Below, piece after piece: positions 51,332 to 59,150 of a stretch of 64,000 bases of DNA. Source of the stretch: Oscillospiraceae bacterium (GTDB taxonomy: Bacteria > Bacillota > Clostridia > Oscillospirales > CAG-272); contig SVSG01000003.1 in the NCBI GenBank assembly GCA_015064415.1, positions 62,001 to 126,000 of the forward strand, in the 5' to 3' direction. Below the pieces are notes generated by a model, which worked only from the letters and a program-made list of their open reading frames with translations, had not been told where the DNA came from and made no database searches. Within the stretch, counting starts at the first letter, position 1, and each line of letters begins with the position of its first letter. Both the position numbers and the translations under genes were made by a program.

Positions 51332-52102
51332 ATGAATTTTACGGGTAAAGTGGCCATTTCCACCGGCGCGGCGTCGGGAATGGGACTGCTATTTGCAGAG
51401 AACTTCGCCACGCTTGGCGGCAACGTTGTGATGTGCGACGTGAACGAGGCGGTGCTTGCCGAGAAGGTTGCCGACATCAACAAGCGGGGCGCGGGCAAGG
51501 CGCTGGGTGTCCTTTGTGACGTGCGCGACTACGCGCAGGTCTGCGCCGCGCGTGACAAGGCCGTCGCCGCGTTCGGGCGCATCGACGTGATGGCAAACTT
51601 CGCGGGCGGCACGGCTGTTCGGATGTGCAAGGTCGATCGCGAAAAGCACCCCGAATTTCCCGACGTGCCGATCGACGTGTACGATTGGGGCATCGACGTC
51701 AACCTCAAGGGCCCCTTCTACTTCGCGCACGCCGTCCTGAAGCAGATGCGTGAGCAGAAATGCGGCCTGATTATCAACATCGGCTCGATCACGGGTGCAG
51801 AGGGCGACGGCTACGGCATGGATTACCCGACCTCCAAGGCGGGGCTGATGTACGGCCTCACCAAGTCGATCGCGCAGTTTGGCGCGCCCTACGGCATCCG
51901 CGCGGTATGCGTGTCTCCGGGTCCCGTACTGACACGCGCCGCGATGGCGAATATGAAGACCCTGCTGGGGCGCGCCGCCGACCCGCAGGAGATCATTGAC
52001 CTTTGCCTGTTTATCGCCTCGGAAAAGGGGCAGTTCATCAACGGTGAGAACATCATGATCGACGGTGGTCGCAACGCGATGCAAAGGAGAAGCGACAAAT
52101 GA
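51332..52102 (+). CDS. Short-chain dehydrogenase/reductase (SDR)
   Basis: The 256-residue classical SDR has the cofactor loop STGAASGMGLLF, NFAGG in place of NNAG, the catalytic Ser in GSITGAEG, and the YPTSKAG Tyr-Lys motif near residue 170. The C-terminus is GENIMIDGGRN. An Asp at the end of beta-2 (VMCDVNE) suggests preference for NAD(H). Its end overlaps the dehydroquinase-like gene (ATGA). Confidence 0.92.
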   Translation: MNFTGKVAISTGAASGMGLLFAENFATLGGNVVMCDVNEAVLAEKVADINKRGAGKALGVLCDVRDYAQVCAARDKAVAAFGRIDVMANFAGGTAVRMCKVDREKHPEFPDVPIDVYDWGIDVNLKGPFYFAHAVLKQMREQKCGLIINIGSITGAEGDGYGMDYPTSKAGLMYGLTKSIAQFGAPYGIRAVCVSPGPVLTRAAMANMKTLLGRAADPQEIIDLCLFIASEKGQFINGENIMIDGGRNAMQRRSDK

Positions 52103-52854
52103 GCAAGCGCACCTTTTTGAATTGTGAAAAGCCGCTGCTTGTCTGTATGGTGCAGGCAGACAACCCCGCGCGCATCAAGGAGCTGATCGACCGCTCGCTC
52201 CCCGAGGGCGCGGAGGCCTTCGGGATGCAGTTTTGCAAAATGAAGGAGGAATACCGCAACGAGAGCACGTATCGCGAGCTGTTTGCGTACACGGATAAGC
52301 CGATCTACGTGACCAACTACCGCAGACACGGCGAAAACGCGAACCGAAGTGACGAGGAGATCGCCGCAGGGCTTTTAGAGCTTGCCGCGTGCGGCGCGAC
52401 GCTGTGCGACGTGATGGGCGATTTTTTCGACCCGTGCGAGGGCGAGCTTACGATGAACGAGGAAGCCATTCAAAAGCAGATGGCCCTGATCGACGCGCTC
52501 CACGCGCGCGGTGTGGAGGTCTTGATGTCCTCTCACGTGTTGAAATTCACCCCCGCCGAGCGCGTGCTTGAAATCGCGCTGGAACATCAAAAGCGCGGCG
52601 CGGATATCTGCAAGATCGTGACGGGGGCCGAGAACATGGCACAGCAGATCGAAAATCTGCGCATCATTACTTTGCTGAAGGAAAATTTGAAGATACCGTT
52701 TCTGTTCCTCACGGGTGGCGAGTGTCACATTTCCCGCCGCCTTGGCGGGACGCTTGGCAACTGCATGTCGCTTTGCGTGTACGAACACGACGAGCTGGCA
52801 ACGCCCTCTCAGCCGTTGCTTTGCGATATGAAAATAATTCGAGATCTGATATAA
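52099..52854 (+). CDS. Type I 3-dehydroquinate dehydratase-like protein
   Basis: The 251-residue protein matches the AroD (type I) barrel. It has the Schiff-base Lys in GADICKIV (Lys172), the catalytic His in MSSHVLKF (His146), a substrate Arg in NYRRHGENANRS, SRRLGG, and the C-terminal ATPSQP. The acidic position after the IDVE-like strand reads CDVMGD, so the pocket differs from biosynthetic AroD. AroD converts 3-dehydroquinate to 3-dehydroshikimate. In an operon with four dehydrogenases and no shikimate-pathway genes, a catabolic role on quinate, shikimate or another cyclitol-like compound is more likely. The exact substrate is unknown. Confidence 0.82.
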   Translation: MSKRTFLNCEKPLLVCMVQADNPARIKELIDRSLPEGAEAFGMQFCKMKEEYRNESTYRELFAYTDKPIYVTNYRRHGENANRSDEEIAAGLLELAACGATLCDVMGDFFDPCEGELTMNEEAIQKQMALIDALHARGVEVLMSSHVLKFTPAERVLEIALEHQKRGADICKIVTGAENMAQQIENLRIITLLKENLKIPFLFLTGGECHISRRLGGTLGNCMSLCVYEHDELATPSQPLLCDMKIIRDLI

Positions 52855-52865
52855 GGAGATTCAAC

Positions 52866-53852
52866 ATGAAAGCAATTCTGGTAAACGAAGATATGTCCCT
52901 TCGCTTCGACAACGTACCGGATCCCACGATCAAGCCCGACGAGGTCTTGGTGAAGATCCATGCCGCGGGCATCAACCGCGCGGATCTGATGCAGCGAGAG
53001 GGCAAGTATCCCCCACCCCCCGGCTGCCCCGACTGGATGGGGCTTGAGATCGCGGGCGAGATCGTGGAAATGGGCACCGACGTGGCACAGCTTTCCGCAT
53101 GGAAGCTTGGCGACAAGGTCTGCGCCCTGCTTGGCGGCGGCGGCTATGCCGAATATGCGGCGGTCAAGTACGATATGCTGATGCCCATCCCCAAAAACTG
53201 CTCGATGATAGAGGCGGCAGCTATTCCCGAGGCGTTTGCCACCGCCTACCTCAACCTCTTTATCGAGGGTGGCATCAAGGTGGGTAACACGTTGCTTGTG
53301 ACGGGCGGCAACTCGGGGCTTGCCAGCGTGATCATTCCGATGGCAAGGGCATTCGGCGTGCGTACCGTCACCACCGTGCGCACCGGGGAGAAGGCAAAGC
53401 TGATCGCGCATCTGCGCGCCGACCGCGTGATCGTGACGGCGAATGAGGACATCGTCGAGGCATTGAACGAGGAGCTGGAGAACGGCCACGGTGTGGACGT
53501 TGCCATTGACTGTGTGGGCGGCGAGATCATGGGCAAGTGCCTGCACGCGCTGGGCCGCGGTGCCAGATGGATCATGATCGCGGCGCTGGCGGGCACCAAG
53601 ACCGAGATCGACCTGCGCAACGTCTACGTGCGCAACGTGCGCATCATCGGCAGTACGTTGCGCTCCCGCGATCCTGCGGTAAAGGCAGAGATCCTTGGTC
53701 GCATCGTGCGCGAGATCTACCCGAAGATCGAAGCGGGCGAGGTGAGGCCGACCATCCACGCGGTACTGCCCATCGAGAAGGCCGCCGAGGCGCAGGATCT
53801 GCTTTACAAGAGCAAGAGCGTCGGCAAGGTCGTGCTGACGGTAGCACAGTAA
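52866..53852 (+). CDS. Quinone oxidoreductase-type MDR protein (NAD(P)H-dependent)
   Basis: The 328-residue protein has the QOR signature INRADLMQREGKYPPPPG near residue 38, and nucleotide binding in TLLVTGGNSGLASVII, with no zinc ligands. Members (PIG3/QOR) reduce quinones or enones with NADPH. It is the last gene of the cassette, with AAGGAG before ATG 52866, and is followed by a terminator. A role in reducing an unsaturated ring intermediate made by the dehydratase is an attractive inference. Confidence 0.9.
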   Translation: MKAILVNEDMSLRFDNVPDPTIKPDEVLVKIHAAGINRADLMQREGKYPPPPGCPDWMGLEIAGEIVEMGTDVAQLSAWKLGDKVCALLGGGGYAEYAAVKYDMLMPIPKNCSMIEAAAIPEAFATAYLNLFIEGGIKVGNTLLVTGGNSGLASVIIPMARAFGVRTVTTVRTGEKAKLIAHLRADRVIVTANEDIVEALNEELENGHGVDVAIDCVGGEIMGKCLHALGRGARWIMIAALAGTKTEIDLRNVYVRNVRIIGSTLRSRDPAVKAEILGRIVREIYPKIEAGEVRPTIHAVLPIEKAAEAQDLLYKSKSVGKVVLTVAQ

Positions 53853-53861
53853 ATTCCAAGC

Positions 53862-53907
53862 AAAACAGGCAATATCCCCCCGAACGGGTGGAGATATTGC
53901 CTGTTTT
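53862..53907. terminator. Terminator after the cassette (dispersed terminator family, copy 2)
   Basis: AAAACAGGCAATATC pairs with GATATTGCCTGTTTT. It is almost the same sequence as the kbl terminator and is bidirectional toward the GDPD gene. Confidence 0.9.
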
Positions 53908-53934
53908 ATTTTGGACCGTCAAAAAGCGCCGCGA

Positions 53935-54729
53935 TCAGCCTCGCGCCCGCAACACCTTCAGTATCTCGTCTGCCTTGCAGATATCGTTCGAGGTAAACAT
54001 ACAACAGCCAAGCTCGATATATCTTTGATACGTGTCAAGCTCGTCGGGCACGCAAACGCAGGGAAGAATGCCGTGCTTTATGCAATGCTCAAAGTTTTCG
54101 GGGAAATCCAACGGCACGCGCCCTTTCTCGTTGGGATATAAGCAGCACCAATCATACAGCTCCTCTTGCGCCACGGTGGCGGTATCCCTTGTTTTTTGAC
54201 AATGGTATATTCCCTGCCCGTGTATCGGGAAGGTCTTGCCGTATTTCCGATACACGTGTTCCAGCACCCTGTCGCTGAAGGAATTGATCATGGAACGCTT
54301 CTCAAGCCCGTGCTCTCTGATGAGCGCGATCAGCTGATCCGCGGCGGCAAATGCAAATTCGTCGCCCACGTGGCAAGGGTAATCCTTCAGCTCCCAGTTG
54401 ATCAAAATGTCCGTGTCCTTGATCAGCGCGATGAACTCCGCGACCGTCGGGACCTTCGTTCCCGCAAATTCCTTTGAAAACCACGCGCCCGCATCCAGTG
54501 CTCGGATCTCCTCCAAGCACATCTCATCGGTAAATCCGTCATACCCCGCGGTTCTTTTCAGATTTCGATCGTGCATGATGATCAGGTGGCCGTCCCTTGT
54601 CATATGCACGTCGGTTTCGATCATGTCCACGCCGAAGCGCAGCGCTGCCTCAAATGCGGGGATGGTGTTTTCGGGGTATCTGTTCTTGTCGCCCCTGTGT
54701 GCCGCCAAAATAATTCTTGTGCCGTCCAT
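53935..54729 (-). CDS. Glycerophosphodiester phosphodiesterase (GDPD)
   Basis: The 264-residue protein has the GDPD motifs AAHRGDKNRYPENTIPAF, DMIETDVHMTRDGHLIIMHD and NWELKD. The C-terminal segment ends CMFTSNDICKADEIL. There is no signal peptide, so it is cytoplasmic. It hydrolyses glycerophosphodiesters to glycerol-3-phosphate and an alcohol. It lies 1 base after the PHP gene stop, so the two phosphodiesterases are co-expressed. Confidence 0.92.
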   Translation of the reverse strand: MDGTRIILAAHRGDKNRYPENTIPAFEAALRFGVDMIETDVHMTRDGHLIIMHDRNLKRTAGYDGFTDEMCLEEIRALDAGAWFSKEFAGTKVPTVAEFIALIKDTDILINWELKDYPCHVGDEFAFAAADQLIALIREHGLEKRSMINSFSDRVLEHVYRKYGKTFPIHGQGIYHCQKTRDTATVAQEELYDWCCLYPNEKGRVPLDFPENFEHCIKHGILPCVCVPDELDTYQRYIELGCCMFTSNDICKADEILKVLRARG

Positions 54730-54730
54730 T

Positions 54731-55732
54731 TCAAGCTTCCTCCGTAAAAAATGCGTTCGTATAAGCGAAATTGCCGTGAGCGTCCTTCACGGTGATCCTG
54801 AAATATTTGCAATCAAAACTCAAGGGGATGACCACCTCGTTCAGCGTTTCGCCGTTTGCGGCGCGTACGCATTTTGACTTTCTGCCGTCGGTGGTCAAGC
54901 CGACCCACACCACGTCTGAGGTGTGAAGGTGAAGCTTGCCGTCCTCGACGTATATTTCGTGGAAAAGAGGCCCCGTCGAAGCATAGAAATCACCTCTTTC
55001 AAGCGCCTTGGTGATCGCGGTGTATTCCAGCTCGTCCGCCTTGATCATCACGAAGCCGCCAAAGCAGTCACCAACGCTGTGCACGTCATCTGCCGCCACG
55101 GCAAAGAGAGGCCCATTGCATCGGAGCATATCGTCATAAATGCCGGGGCAGGTGCTGGTAAATCCAAGCATCTCGCAAGCGGTGTTGAAGATCTCAAGGG
55201 CATCGAACTCGCTGTACCGGATGTACTGCTCATAGCCCTCCAAGGACCAGGAGGGATGATTGTAGGTGGCAAAAAAGCCCTTTTCCTTTGCGATGCGCAC
55301 CAGCTTGTTGATGCAATCGGGAGAGTATTCGCGCACAAAGCCGTAGCTCTCCTTGCAGAATTGTACCTCGTCCTTGTGCTTCGCGCAGTTGCCTATATAG
55401 GCATATTCTTCCTTCCAGCAGGGCTGCTCCACGGTATCGGGGCTTTTGGCGATCAGACAGATGTGGCATTTTTTCTCGCCGGGCACCCCGGGATATCGGT
55501 TGCTTCCGTTAAACTGCACCTCAAGGGCGGACAGCGCGATAAATTCGCTGTCGGTAAGCTCGGGATGCGGAATAAAAATATCGTGATCGGTGTAGGCGAC
55601 GACGGAATATCCGTTGGATTTATACAGCTCCTTGAGCTCTTCGGGCGAGAGCTTTCCGTCGCTGATATTGGTATGCGCGTGAAGGTTTGCTTTATAGGCA
55701 TTTTTCGTGTTCGCTAATAAGTATTTTCTCAT
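54731..55732 (-). CDS. PHP-domain phosphoesterase
   Basis: The 333-residue protein has the PHP metal motif NLHAHTNISDGK near residue 20, and VVAYTDHDIF, TYNHPSW and AADDVHS, which supply further His and Asp ligands. The last ~70 residues form a small beta domain. PHP phosphoesterases hydrolyse phosphate esters. ATG 55732 has AGAGGT upstream. It is the first gene of the PHP-GDPD operon. Confidence 0.87.
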   Translation of the reverse strand: MRKYLLANTKNAYKANLHAHTNISDGKLSPEELKELYKSNGYSVVAYTDHDIFIPHPELTDSEFIALSALEVQFNGSNRYPGVPGEKKCHICLIAKSPDTVEQPCWKEEYAYIGNCAKHKDEVQFCKESYGFVREYSPDCINKLVRIAKEKGFFATYNHPSWSLEGYEQYIRYSEFDALEIFNTACEMLGFTSTCPGIYDDMLRCNGPLFAVAADDVHSVGDCFGGFVMIKADELEYTAITKALERGDFYASTGPLFHEIYVEDGKLHLHTSDVVWVGLTTDGRKSKCVRAANGETLNEVVIPLSFDCKYFRITVKDAHGNFAYTNAFFTEEA

Positions 55733-55792
55733 TTTTACCTCTTTTCTGCGGTCTGCATACGGCAAACCTCTTTATTGTGAGATTCTGCTCTT

Positions 55793-55821
55793 ATTTTAAC
55801 ACGGATTCCAAGCTTTGGCAA
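55793..55821 (-). promoter_or_regulatory. Promoter of the PHP-GDPD operon
   Basis: Minus strand TTGCCA (55816-55821) and TAAAAT (55793-55798) have a 17-base spacer. Confidence 0.75.
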
Positions 55822-55853
55822 GGACATTTCAAAAAAATCAAGGGCAAAAGCCA

Positions 55854-55902
55854 AAAAGGCAATATCAAACCGATTTTCGGAATGATGTTGCCTTTTGTTT
55901 TG
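55854..55902. terminator. Hairpin after the detached spoIVB 3' end
   Basis: AAAAAGGCAATATC pairs imperfectly with GATGTTGCCTTTTG. It lies just downstream, in the minus direction, of the spoIVB remnant and was probably the original spoIVB terminator. Confidence 0.7.
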
Positions 55903-55931
55903 CCGTATGGCAAGGGCTTGCTTCTCCCGCC

Positions 55932-56066
55932 TTACCCCAGCGCCTCGGGGATATTGGCAAGCATATTTTCGATAAAGATCCCGTACCCCGTGGTCGGGTC
56001 GCCGATCAGCACGTGCGTGATCGCCCCCACGAGCTTGCCGTTTTGAATGATGGGAGAGCCGCTCAC
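55932..56066 (-). pseudogene. Detached spoIVB 3' end (remnant)
   Basis: On the minus strand, in one frame, this encodes [18 protein letters not shown], then [17 protein letters not shown], then ANIPEALG and a stop. This is the C-terminus of SpoIVB from its catalytic Ser onward and closely matches the end of the intact gene at 57430. It has no start and no upstream homology: the codons before SGSP do not match SpoIVB. Bases 55962-56025 are nearly identical to 57472-57535. It is a direct repeat bounding the AT-rich island on one side. Confidence 0.88.
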
Positions 56067-56155
56067 GAGTGTGGTCAATAAAGGACAACACAATTTAATG
56101 GAAAATTCATAAAAATAAAGGTAATGCCGGTCTGTTTTGGAAAAGCATTACCTTT

Positions 56156-56482
56156 TTACATTTTGTCATTTGTTAATTTAATTATTTCGAGGATATATTT
56201 CTTTTTTTTCGAGTCAAGCTTGCGAATTTCTGAGAGAAGCTCGGATTCCATATATTCGCTTGAATTGATTGCGCTCTCGGTTATGAAGCTCGCAATATCA
56301 CATTCAAGTATGCTTGAAATAGCACCGAGCAGATCGAGGCTGATTTTCGTTATACCGCGCTCCACCTGACTAATGTAGCCGATAGATACACCAAGTTTTT
56401 CAGCCATCATATCTTGTGTCATACCCATTAATTTTCTCGCTTTTTTTATTCTTTCGCCGATAAGTTTGTAGTCGATATTCAT
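56156..56482 (-). CDS. XRE-family helix-turn-helix regulator
   Basis: The 108-residue protein has a HTH_3 domain (IGERIKKARKLMGMTQDMMA, then KLGVSIGYISQVERGITK). A C-terminal part with several Ser, Glu and Lys ends KKKKYILEIIKLTNDKM and probably dimerises. ATG 56482 follows GGAAGG; a start at 56527 is less likely. It is divergent from the membrane protein gene. A GTTGTA/TACAAC dyad overlaps its own -10, which suggests autoregulation. Codon use is AT-rich. Confidence 0.88.
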   Translation of the reverse strand: MNIDYKLIGERIKKARKLMGMTQDMMAEKLGVSIGYISQVERGITKISLDLLGAISSILECDIASFITESAINSSEYMESELLSEIRKLDSKKKKYILEIIKLTNDKM

Positions 56483-56502
56483 TTTTTGCCTTCCCGCAAG
56501 AT

Positions 56503-56525
56503 GTTGTACGAAAAAATTATACAAC
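56503..56525. promoter_or_regulatory. Operator dyad of the XRE regulator
   Basis: GTTGTA and TACAAC are separated by 11 bases. The dyad overlaps a minus-strand TATAAT at 56517-56522, the probable -10 of the regulator gene. Confidence 0.65.
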
Positions 56526-56576
56526 ACTAATTGATTAAAAAGAAGATAGATATAACTAAAATTATAGTTATATGTA

Positions 56577-56605
56577 TTGACAATAGGTGAAATTAATGTT
56601 ATAAT
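56577..56605 (+). promoter_or_regulatory. Sigma-A promoter of the island membrane protein
   Basis: TTGACA (56577-56582) and TATAAT (56600-56605) have a 17-base spacer. Both hexamers are consensus. Confidence 0.9.
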
Positions 56606-56661
56606 ATTCGTGCTGCTAATCTAAAGCAGACATTAATAATATATTCAAAGGAGATTTGTCT

Positions 56662-57333
56662 ATGAAAAAGGTTTTAGGCTCGGTTTTTTCGCTTGTGGGT
56701 AACATTGGAACATTTTTGATTGTTTCAGCAAACATTTTGGTTGTTTTGCTTGGTGTTTTGGCGGGAACATTCAATATGACTGTCACTTGCGTGCTTCTTG
56801 CTTTTTGCATTGTATTCTTTATCATTGCCAATATCGGTAATAATATCCAGGATTCTCTTGGAGAGGGCTTGAAGGTTAAGATTGTGTTGTTCAGACTTAT
56901 TGGTTGGCTGCCGAATCTTATAGGAAAGATTATCGGTATTGCCGGTCCGTTCGTTATAATATTGGGTATTTTGGGCACTAGTGATCCTACACTCTTTGAG
57001 GGGATTCTTTCTACCGAGGCGGTTGCAAAATACGGCATCATTATGCTTGGCGTAGTAATGCTTGTTGGCGGTGTTGTTTGGATGAACCTTTATGGTGCAT
57101 ATATTTTGCACCACTGCAAGTATTGCGGGAGCAATTTAAAGGGCGGTGGCTACGGTTACGAAGAGATCGAAAGAGAAGCTATCTTTGGAAATTCTGATAA
57201 GGTAAGACTTAGAAGTAAAATTAGATTTGAGTTTGATTGCCCCGAATGTGGAGAAAGTACTGTGTTCTTCAAGAAGTTAAGCACCAACGGTGAGCAAATT
57301 GACAAATATGCAAGAAGTATAGTTGGCAGATAA
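56662..57333 (+). CDS. Membrane protein with C-terminal zinc ribbon, function unknown
   Basis: The 223-residue protein has about four membrane segments in residues 1-150, with Gly/Ile-rich helices. A cytoplasmic C-terminal domain has two Cys pairs, CKYCGSN (about residue 153) and CPECGES (about residue 194), that look like a zinc ribbon. I recognise no family. ATG 56662 has AAGGAG 8 bases upstream. It pairs with the divergent XRE regulator in an AT-rich island, an arrangement seen in mobile-element cargo. A protective or signalling role is possible but untested. Confidence 0.75.
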   Translation: MKKVLGSVFSLVGNIGTFLIVSANILVVLLGVLAGTFNMTVTCVLLAFCIVFFIIANIGNNIQDSLGEGLKVKIVLFRLIGWLPNLIGKIIGIAGPFVIILGILGTSDPTLFEGILSTEAVAKYGIIMLGVVMLVGGVVWMNLYGAYILHHCKYCGSNLKGGGYGYEEIEREAIFGNSDKVRLRSKIRFEFDCPECGESTVFFKKLSTNGEQIDKYARSIVGR

Positions 57334-57347
57334 AAGTTAGTTAAAAA

Positions 57348-57393
57348 GAGAGGGAAGTCTTCGGTATAACCGTGACAACCCTCTCAAGTTTTT
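57348..57393 (+). terminator. Terminator of the island membrane protein
   Basis: GAGAGGG (57348-57354) pairs with CCCTCTC (57379-57385) and is followed by TTTTT. Confidence 0.75.
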
Positions 57394-57429
57394 AATTATC
57401 AACTTTCTGTTTTTAACCGTCAACTTACT

Positions 57430-58476
57430 TCACGCCGCTTTTGACTGCTCCTGACTTTGCGCGGCATTTAACATATTTTCGATAAAGATCCCGTACCCCG
57501 TGGTGGGATCGCCGATCAGCACGTGCGTGATCGCGCCGACAAGCCGCCCGTCCTGCAGGATCGGGCTGCCCGACATCCCCTGCACGATGCCGCCCGTACG
57601 GGCAAGCAGGTCCTTGTCCGTCACCTTCACGGTAAAGCACTTGTTCCCCTCCGCCGCGCGGTGGATCTGCGAGAGCTGCACGTCGTACGGGCGGCACACG
57701 TTATCATCCAATGTGCACCACACGGTGGCCGCGCCCTCGTGCACCTCGTCCTTGTAGGCGATCTCACACTTGCCCGCAGGCAGCTGCGGCAGCTCCGCCA
57801 GCACCCCGTACACGCCGCAAAGCGTGTTGCCGAGCAAGGAGCCGATCTTTCCCGCCGAAAAATGCCCGCGCAGCTCACCGGGCGCCCCCACCGCGCCGCG
57901 CGTGATGCTGCCGATCGTCACGCCCATCACGCTCCCGCGCGAAAGCGGGATCAGCGTGCCGCTCTCCCCGTCGCAGATGCCGTGCCCCAGCCCCGCGAAG
58001 GTATGCCCCTTTTCCGTCACGAAGGTCACGGTACCGATCCCCGCGCCGCTGTCTCGCACGAAAAGCCCCATGCGCAGCTTACCGTCCTCGTCACAGGCAA
58101 GCGGTGTCAGCGTGGCCTCGCGCTCCTCGCCTTCCCTTTTATAACCGACCGTGATCTCACCCCGCTGCTTTTGCAAAATGGCAGAAAGCTCCGCCGCTGT
58201 GTGCGGCGTTTCTTCATTTATTTTATAGATGCAATCCCCCGGCGAAAGCCCCGCCGCACGCGCGGGATTGTGGCACCCGCCGCCGCTTTCCACGTCGCAG
58301 TATCCCACCACCAGGATCCCTTCGGTAAAAAAGCGCACCCCAAACGGGATGCCGCCCACGTACAATTCGATCCGCGTGCGCTCTGCCGCCCCCACGGGCA
58401 GGACCGCCGCCAAAAGCATTGCTGTCAACACCAAGGCAAACGCCGCACGCAACCTCCACTTGTGTTTTGTTTTCAT
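57430..58476 (-). CDS. spoIVB: SpoIVB peptidase (S55), stage IV sporulation protein B
   Basis: The 348-residue protein has a signal/anchor helix (residues about 10-30) and a PDZ domain with AARAAGLSPGDCIYKIN. The S55 serine protease domain has His in FAGLGHGICDG and catalytic Ser in VQGMSGSPILQ (Ser302). SpoIVB is secreted from the forespore and triggers pro-sigma-K processing by SpoIVFB. The C-terminal tail after ENML (NAAQSQEQSKAA) differs from that of the detached copy (ANIPEALG), so its 3' end may have been replaced. ATG 58476 has GGGGGA upstream. A CATAGTA box at 58506-58512 (minus) resembles sigma-G -10 sites. Confidence 0.94.
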   Translation of the reverse strand: MKTKHKWRLRAAFALVLTAMLLAAVLPVGAAERTRIELYVGGIPFGVRFFTEGILVVGYCDVESGGGCHNPARAAGLSPGDCIYKINEETPHTAAELSAILQKQRGEITVGYKREGEEREATLTPLACDEDGKLRMGLFVRDSGAGIGTVTFVTEKGHTFAGLGHGICDGESGTLIPLSRGSVMGVTIGSITRGAVGAPGELRGHFSAGKIGSLLGNTLCGVYGVLAELPQLPAGKCEIAYKDEVHEGAATVWCTLDDNVCRPYDVQLSQIHRAAEGNKCFTVKVTDKDLLARTGGIVQGMSGSPILQDGRLVGAITHVLIGDPTTGYGIFIENMLNAAQSQEQSKAA

Positions 58477-58505
58477 TTTTTCATCCCCCAAAATCGCTTT
58501 GCTAT

Positions 58506-58512
58506 TACTATG
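58506..58512 (-). promoter_or_regulatory. Possible sigma-F/sigma-G -10 element of spoIVB
   Basis: Minus strand CATAGTA matches the CATnnTA pattern used by forespore sigma factors. The -35 match is poor, so this is tentative. Confidence 0.35.
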
Positions 58513-58604
58513 CGCAAAAAACGCGCTTTCATCAATAGCAATTAAGCCACGTATTGCATCTTTTATCCACCATGCGCCAAAATCTGCTTTTTGTCGCAAA
58601 ATGC

Positions 58605-58633
58605 TTGACACGTATGCCTTTTTTTGCTATAAT
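58605..58633 (+). promoter_or_regulatory. Sigma-A promoter of the MarR-ABC operon
   Basis: TTGACA (58605-58610) and TATAAT (58628-58633) have a 17-base spacer. Confidence 0.92.
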
Positions 58634-58634
58634 T

Positions 58635-58650
58635 AGTTAGCAAACTAACT
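58635..58650. promoter_or_regulatory. MarR operator
   Basis: AGTTAG and CTAACT are separated by 4 bases. The dyad begins 1 base after the -10, where bound MarR would block transcription. Confidence 0.78.
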
Positions 58651-58664
58651 TTTTGGAGGATGTT

Positions 58665-59150
58665 ATGAATCAAAAACGATGCGCCACTCTCCCCCCGCAC
58701 CCGCCGCGGGAGGAATTGCGGGATATTCCCCTCTCGCCGCGCCTTGTGATGGAGATCTCGCGCCTTTTGCGCGCGCGGATGCAAAACGAGGAGGGCGGCG
58801 TCATGATGCAAAGCACCGCACGCCTTGTGATGTCACACCTTGCGGTGAACGGCACACTCGGTCAGCTGGATATCGTCAAGCTGACCCGCCTCAAGCCCCC
58901 CACAGTCAGCACCCTGTTGCACCGTATGGAGGCGGAGGGCTACATCACCCGCGTGACCGACGAGCATGACCATCGCGCCATCCGCGTGGCCCTGTCGGAA
59001 AAGGGACGGCAATTTGACCGCGAGCAGCTCCGCCGCCTTTCCACCAACGATCATCAGGCCGTGAAGGGCTTTTCTGCGGAAGAAGAGGCCACGCTGGAGA
59101 ACTTGCTTTTGCGCATGCGCGAGAACCTCAAGGAGGGCGGCGCGGAATGA
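58665..59150 (+). CDS. MarR-family transcriptional regulator
   Basis: The 161-residue protein has a winged helix with LTRLKPPTVSTLLHRMEAEGYI and the wing RVTDEHDHRAIRVALSEKG, typical of MarR. ATG 58665 has GGAGGA upstream. It is the first gene of the operon with the two ABC exporter genes (its stop overlaps the next start, ATGA) and is preceded by a dyad operator. It is a probable drug- or stress-responsive repressor of the exporter. Confidence 0.93.
   Translation: MNQKRCATLPPHPPREELRDIPLSPRLVMEISRLLRARMQNEEGGVMMQSTARLVMSHLAVNGTLGQLDIVKLTRLKPPTVSTLLHRMEAEGYITRVTDEHDHRAIRVALSEKGRQFDREQLRRLSTNDHQAVKGFSAEEEATLENLLLRMRENLKEGGAE

Larger units (their letters stand above)
56067..57420. mobile_element. 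AT-rich inserted island at the spoIVB 3' end
   Basis: The composition changes abruptly to AT-rich, with codon use unlike all neighbours. The segment lies between two copies of the spoIVB 3' end. It carries one XRE regulator (-), one zinc-ribbon membrane protein (+), consensus promoters and a terminator. No integrase or transposase gene is present, so it is either a remnant or moves by homologous recombination. Confidence 0.7.

Noticed and set aside
52099..52854. Dehydroquinase-like gene as an ordinary aromatic amino acid biosynthesis gene
   Set aside because: It lies in the middle of an AraC-linked oxidoreductase operon without other aro genes and has a changed acidic pocket residue. Not excluded, but less likely.
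55735..56091. Open frame of 118 codons on the minus strand over the spoIVB remnant
   Set aside because: It is in a different frame from the SpoIVB-like peptide, has no motif and no ribosome site. The meaningful frame is the one that matches SpoIVB.
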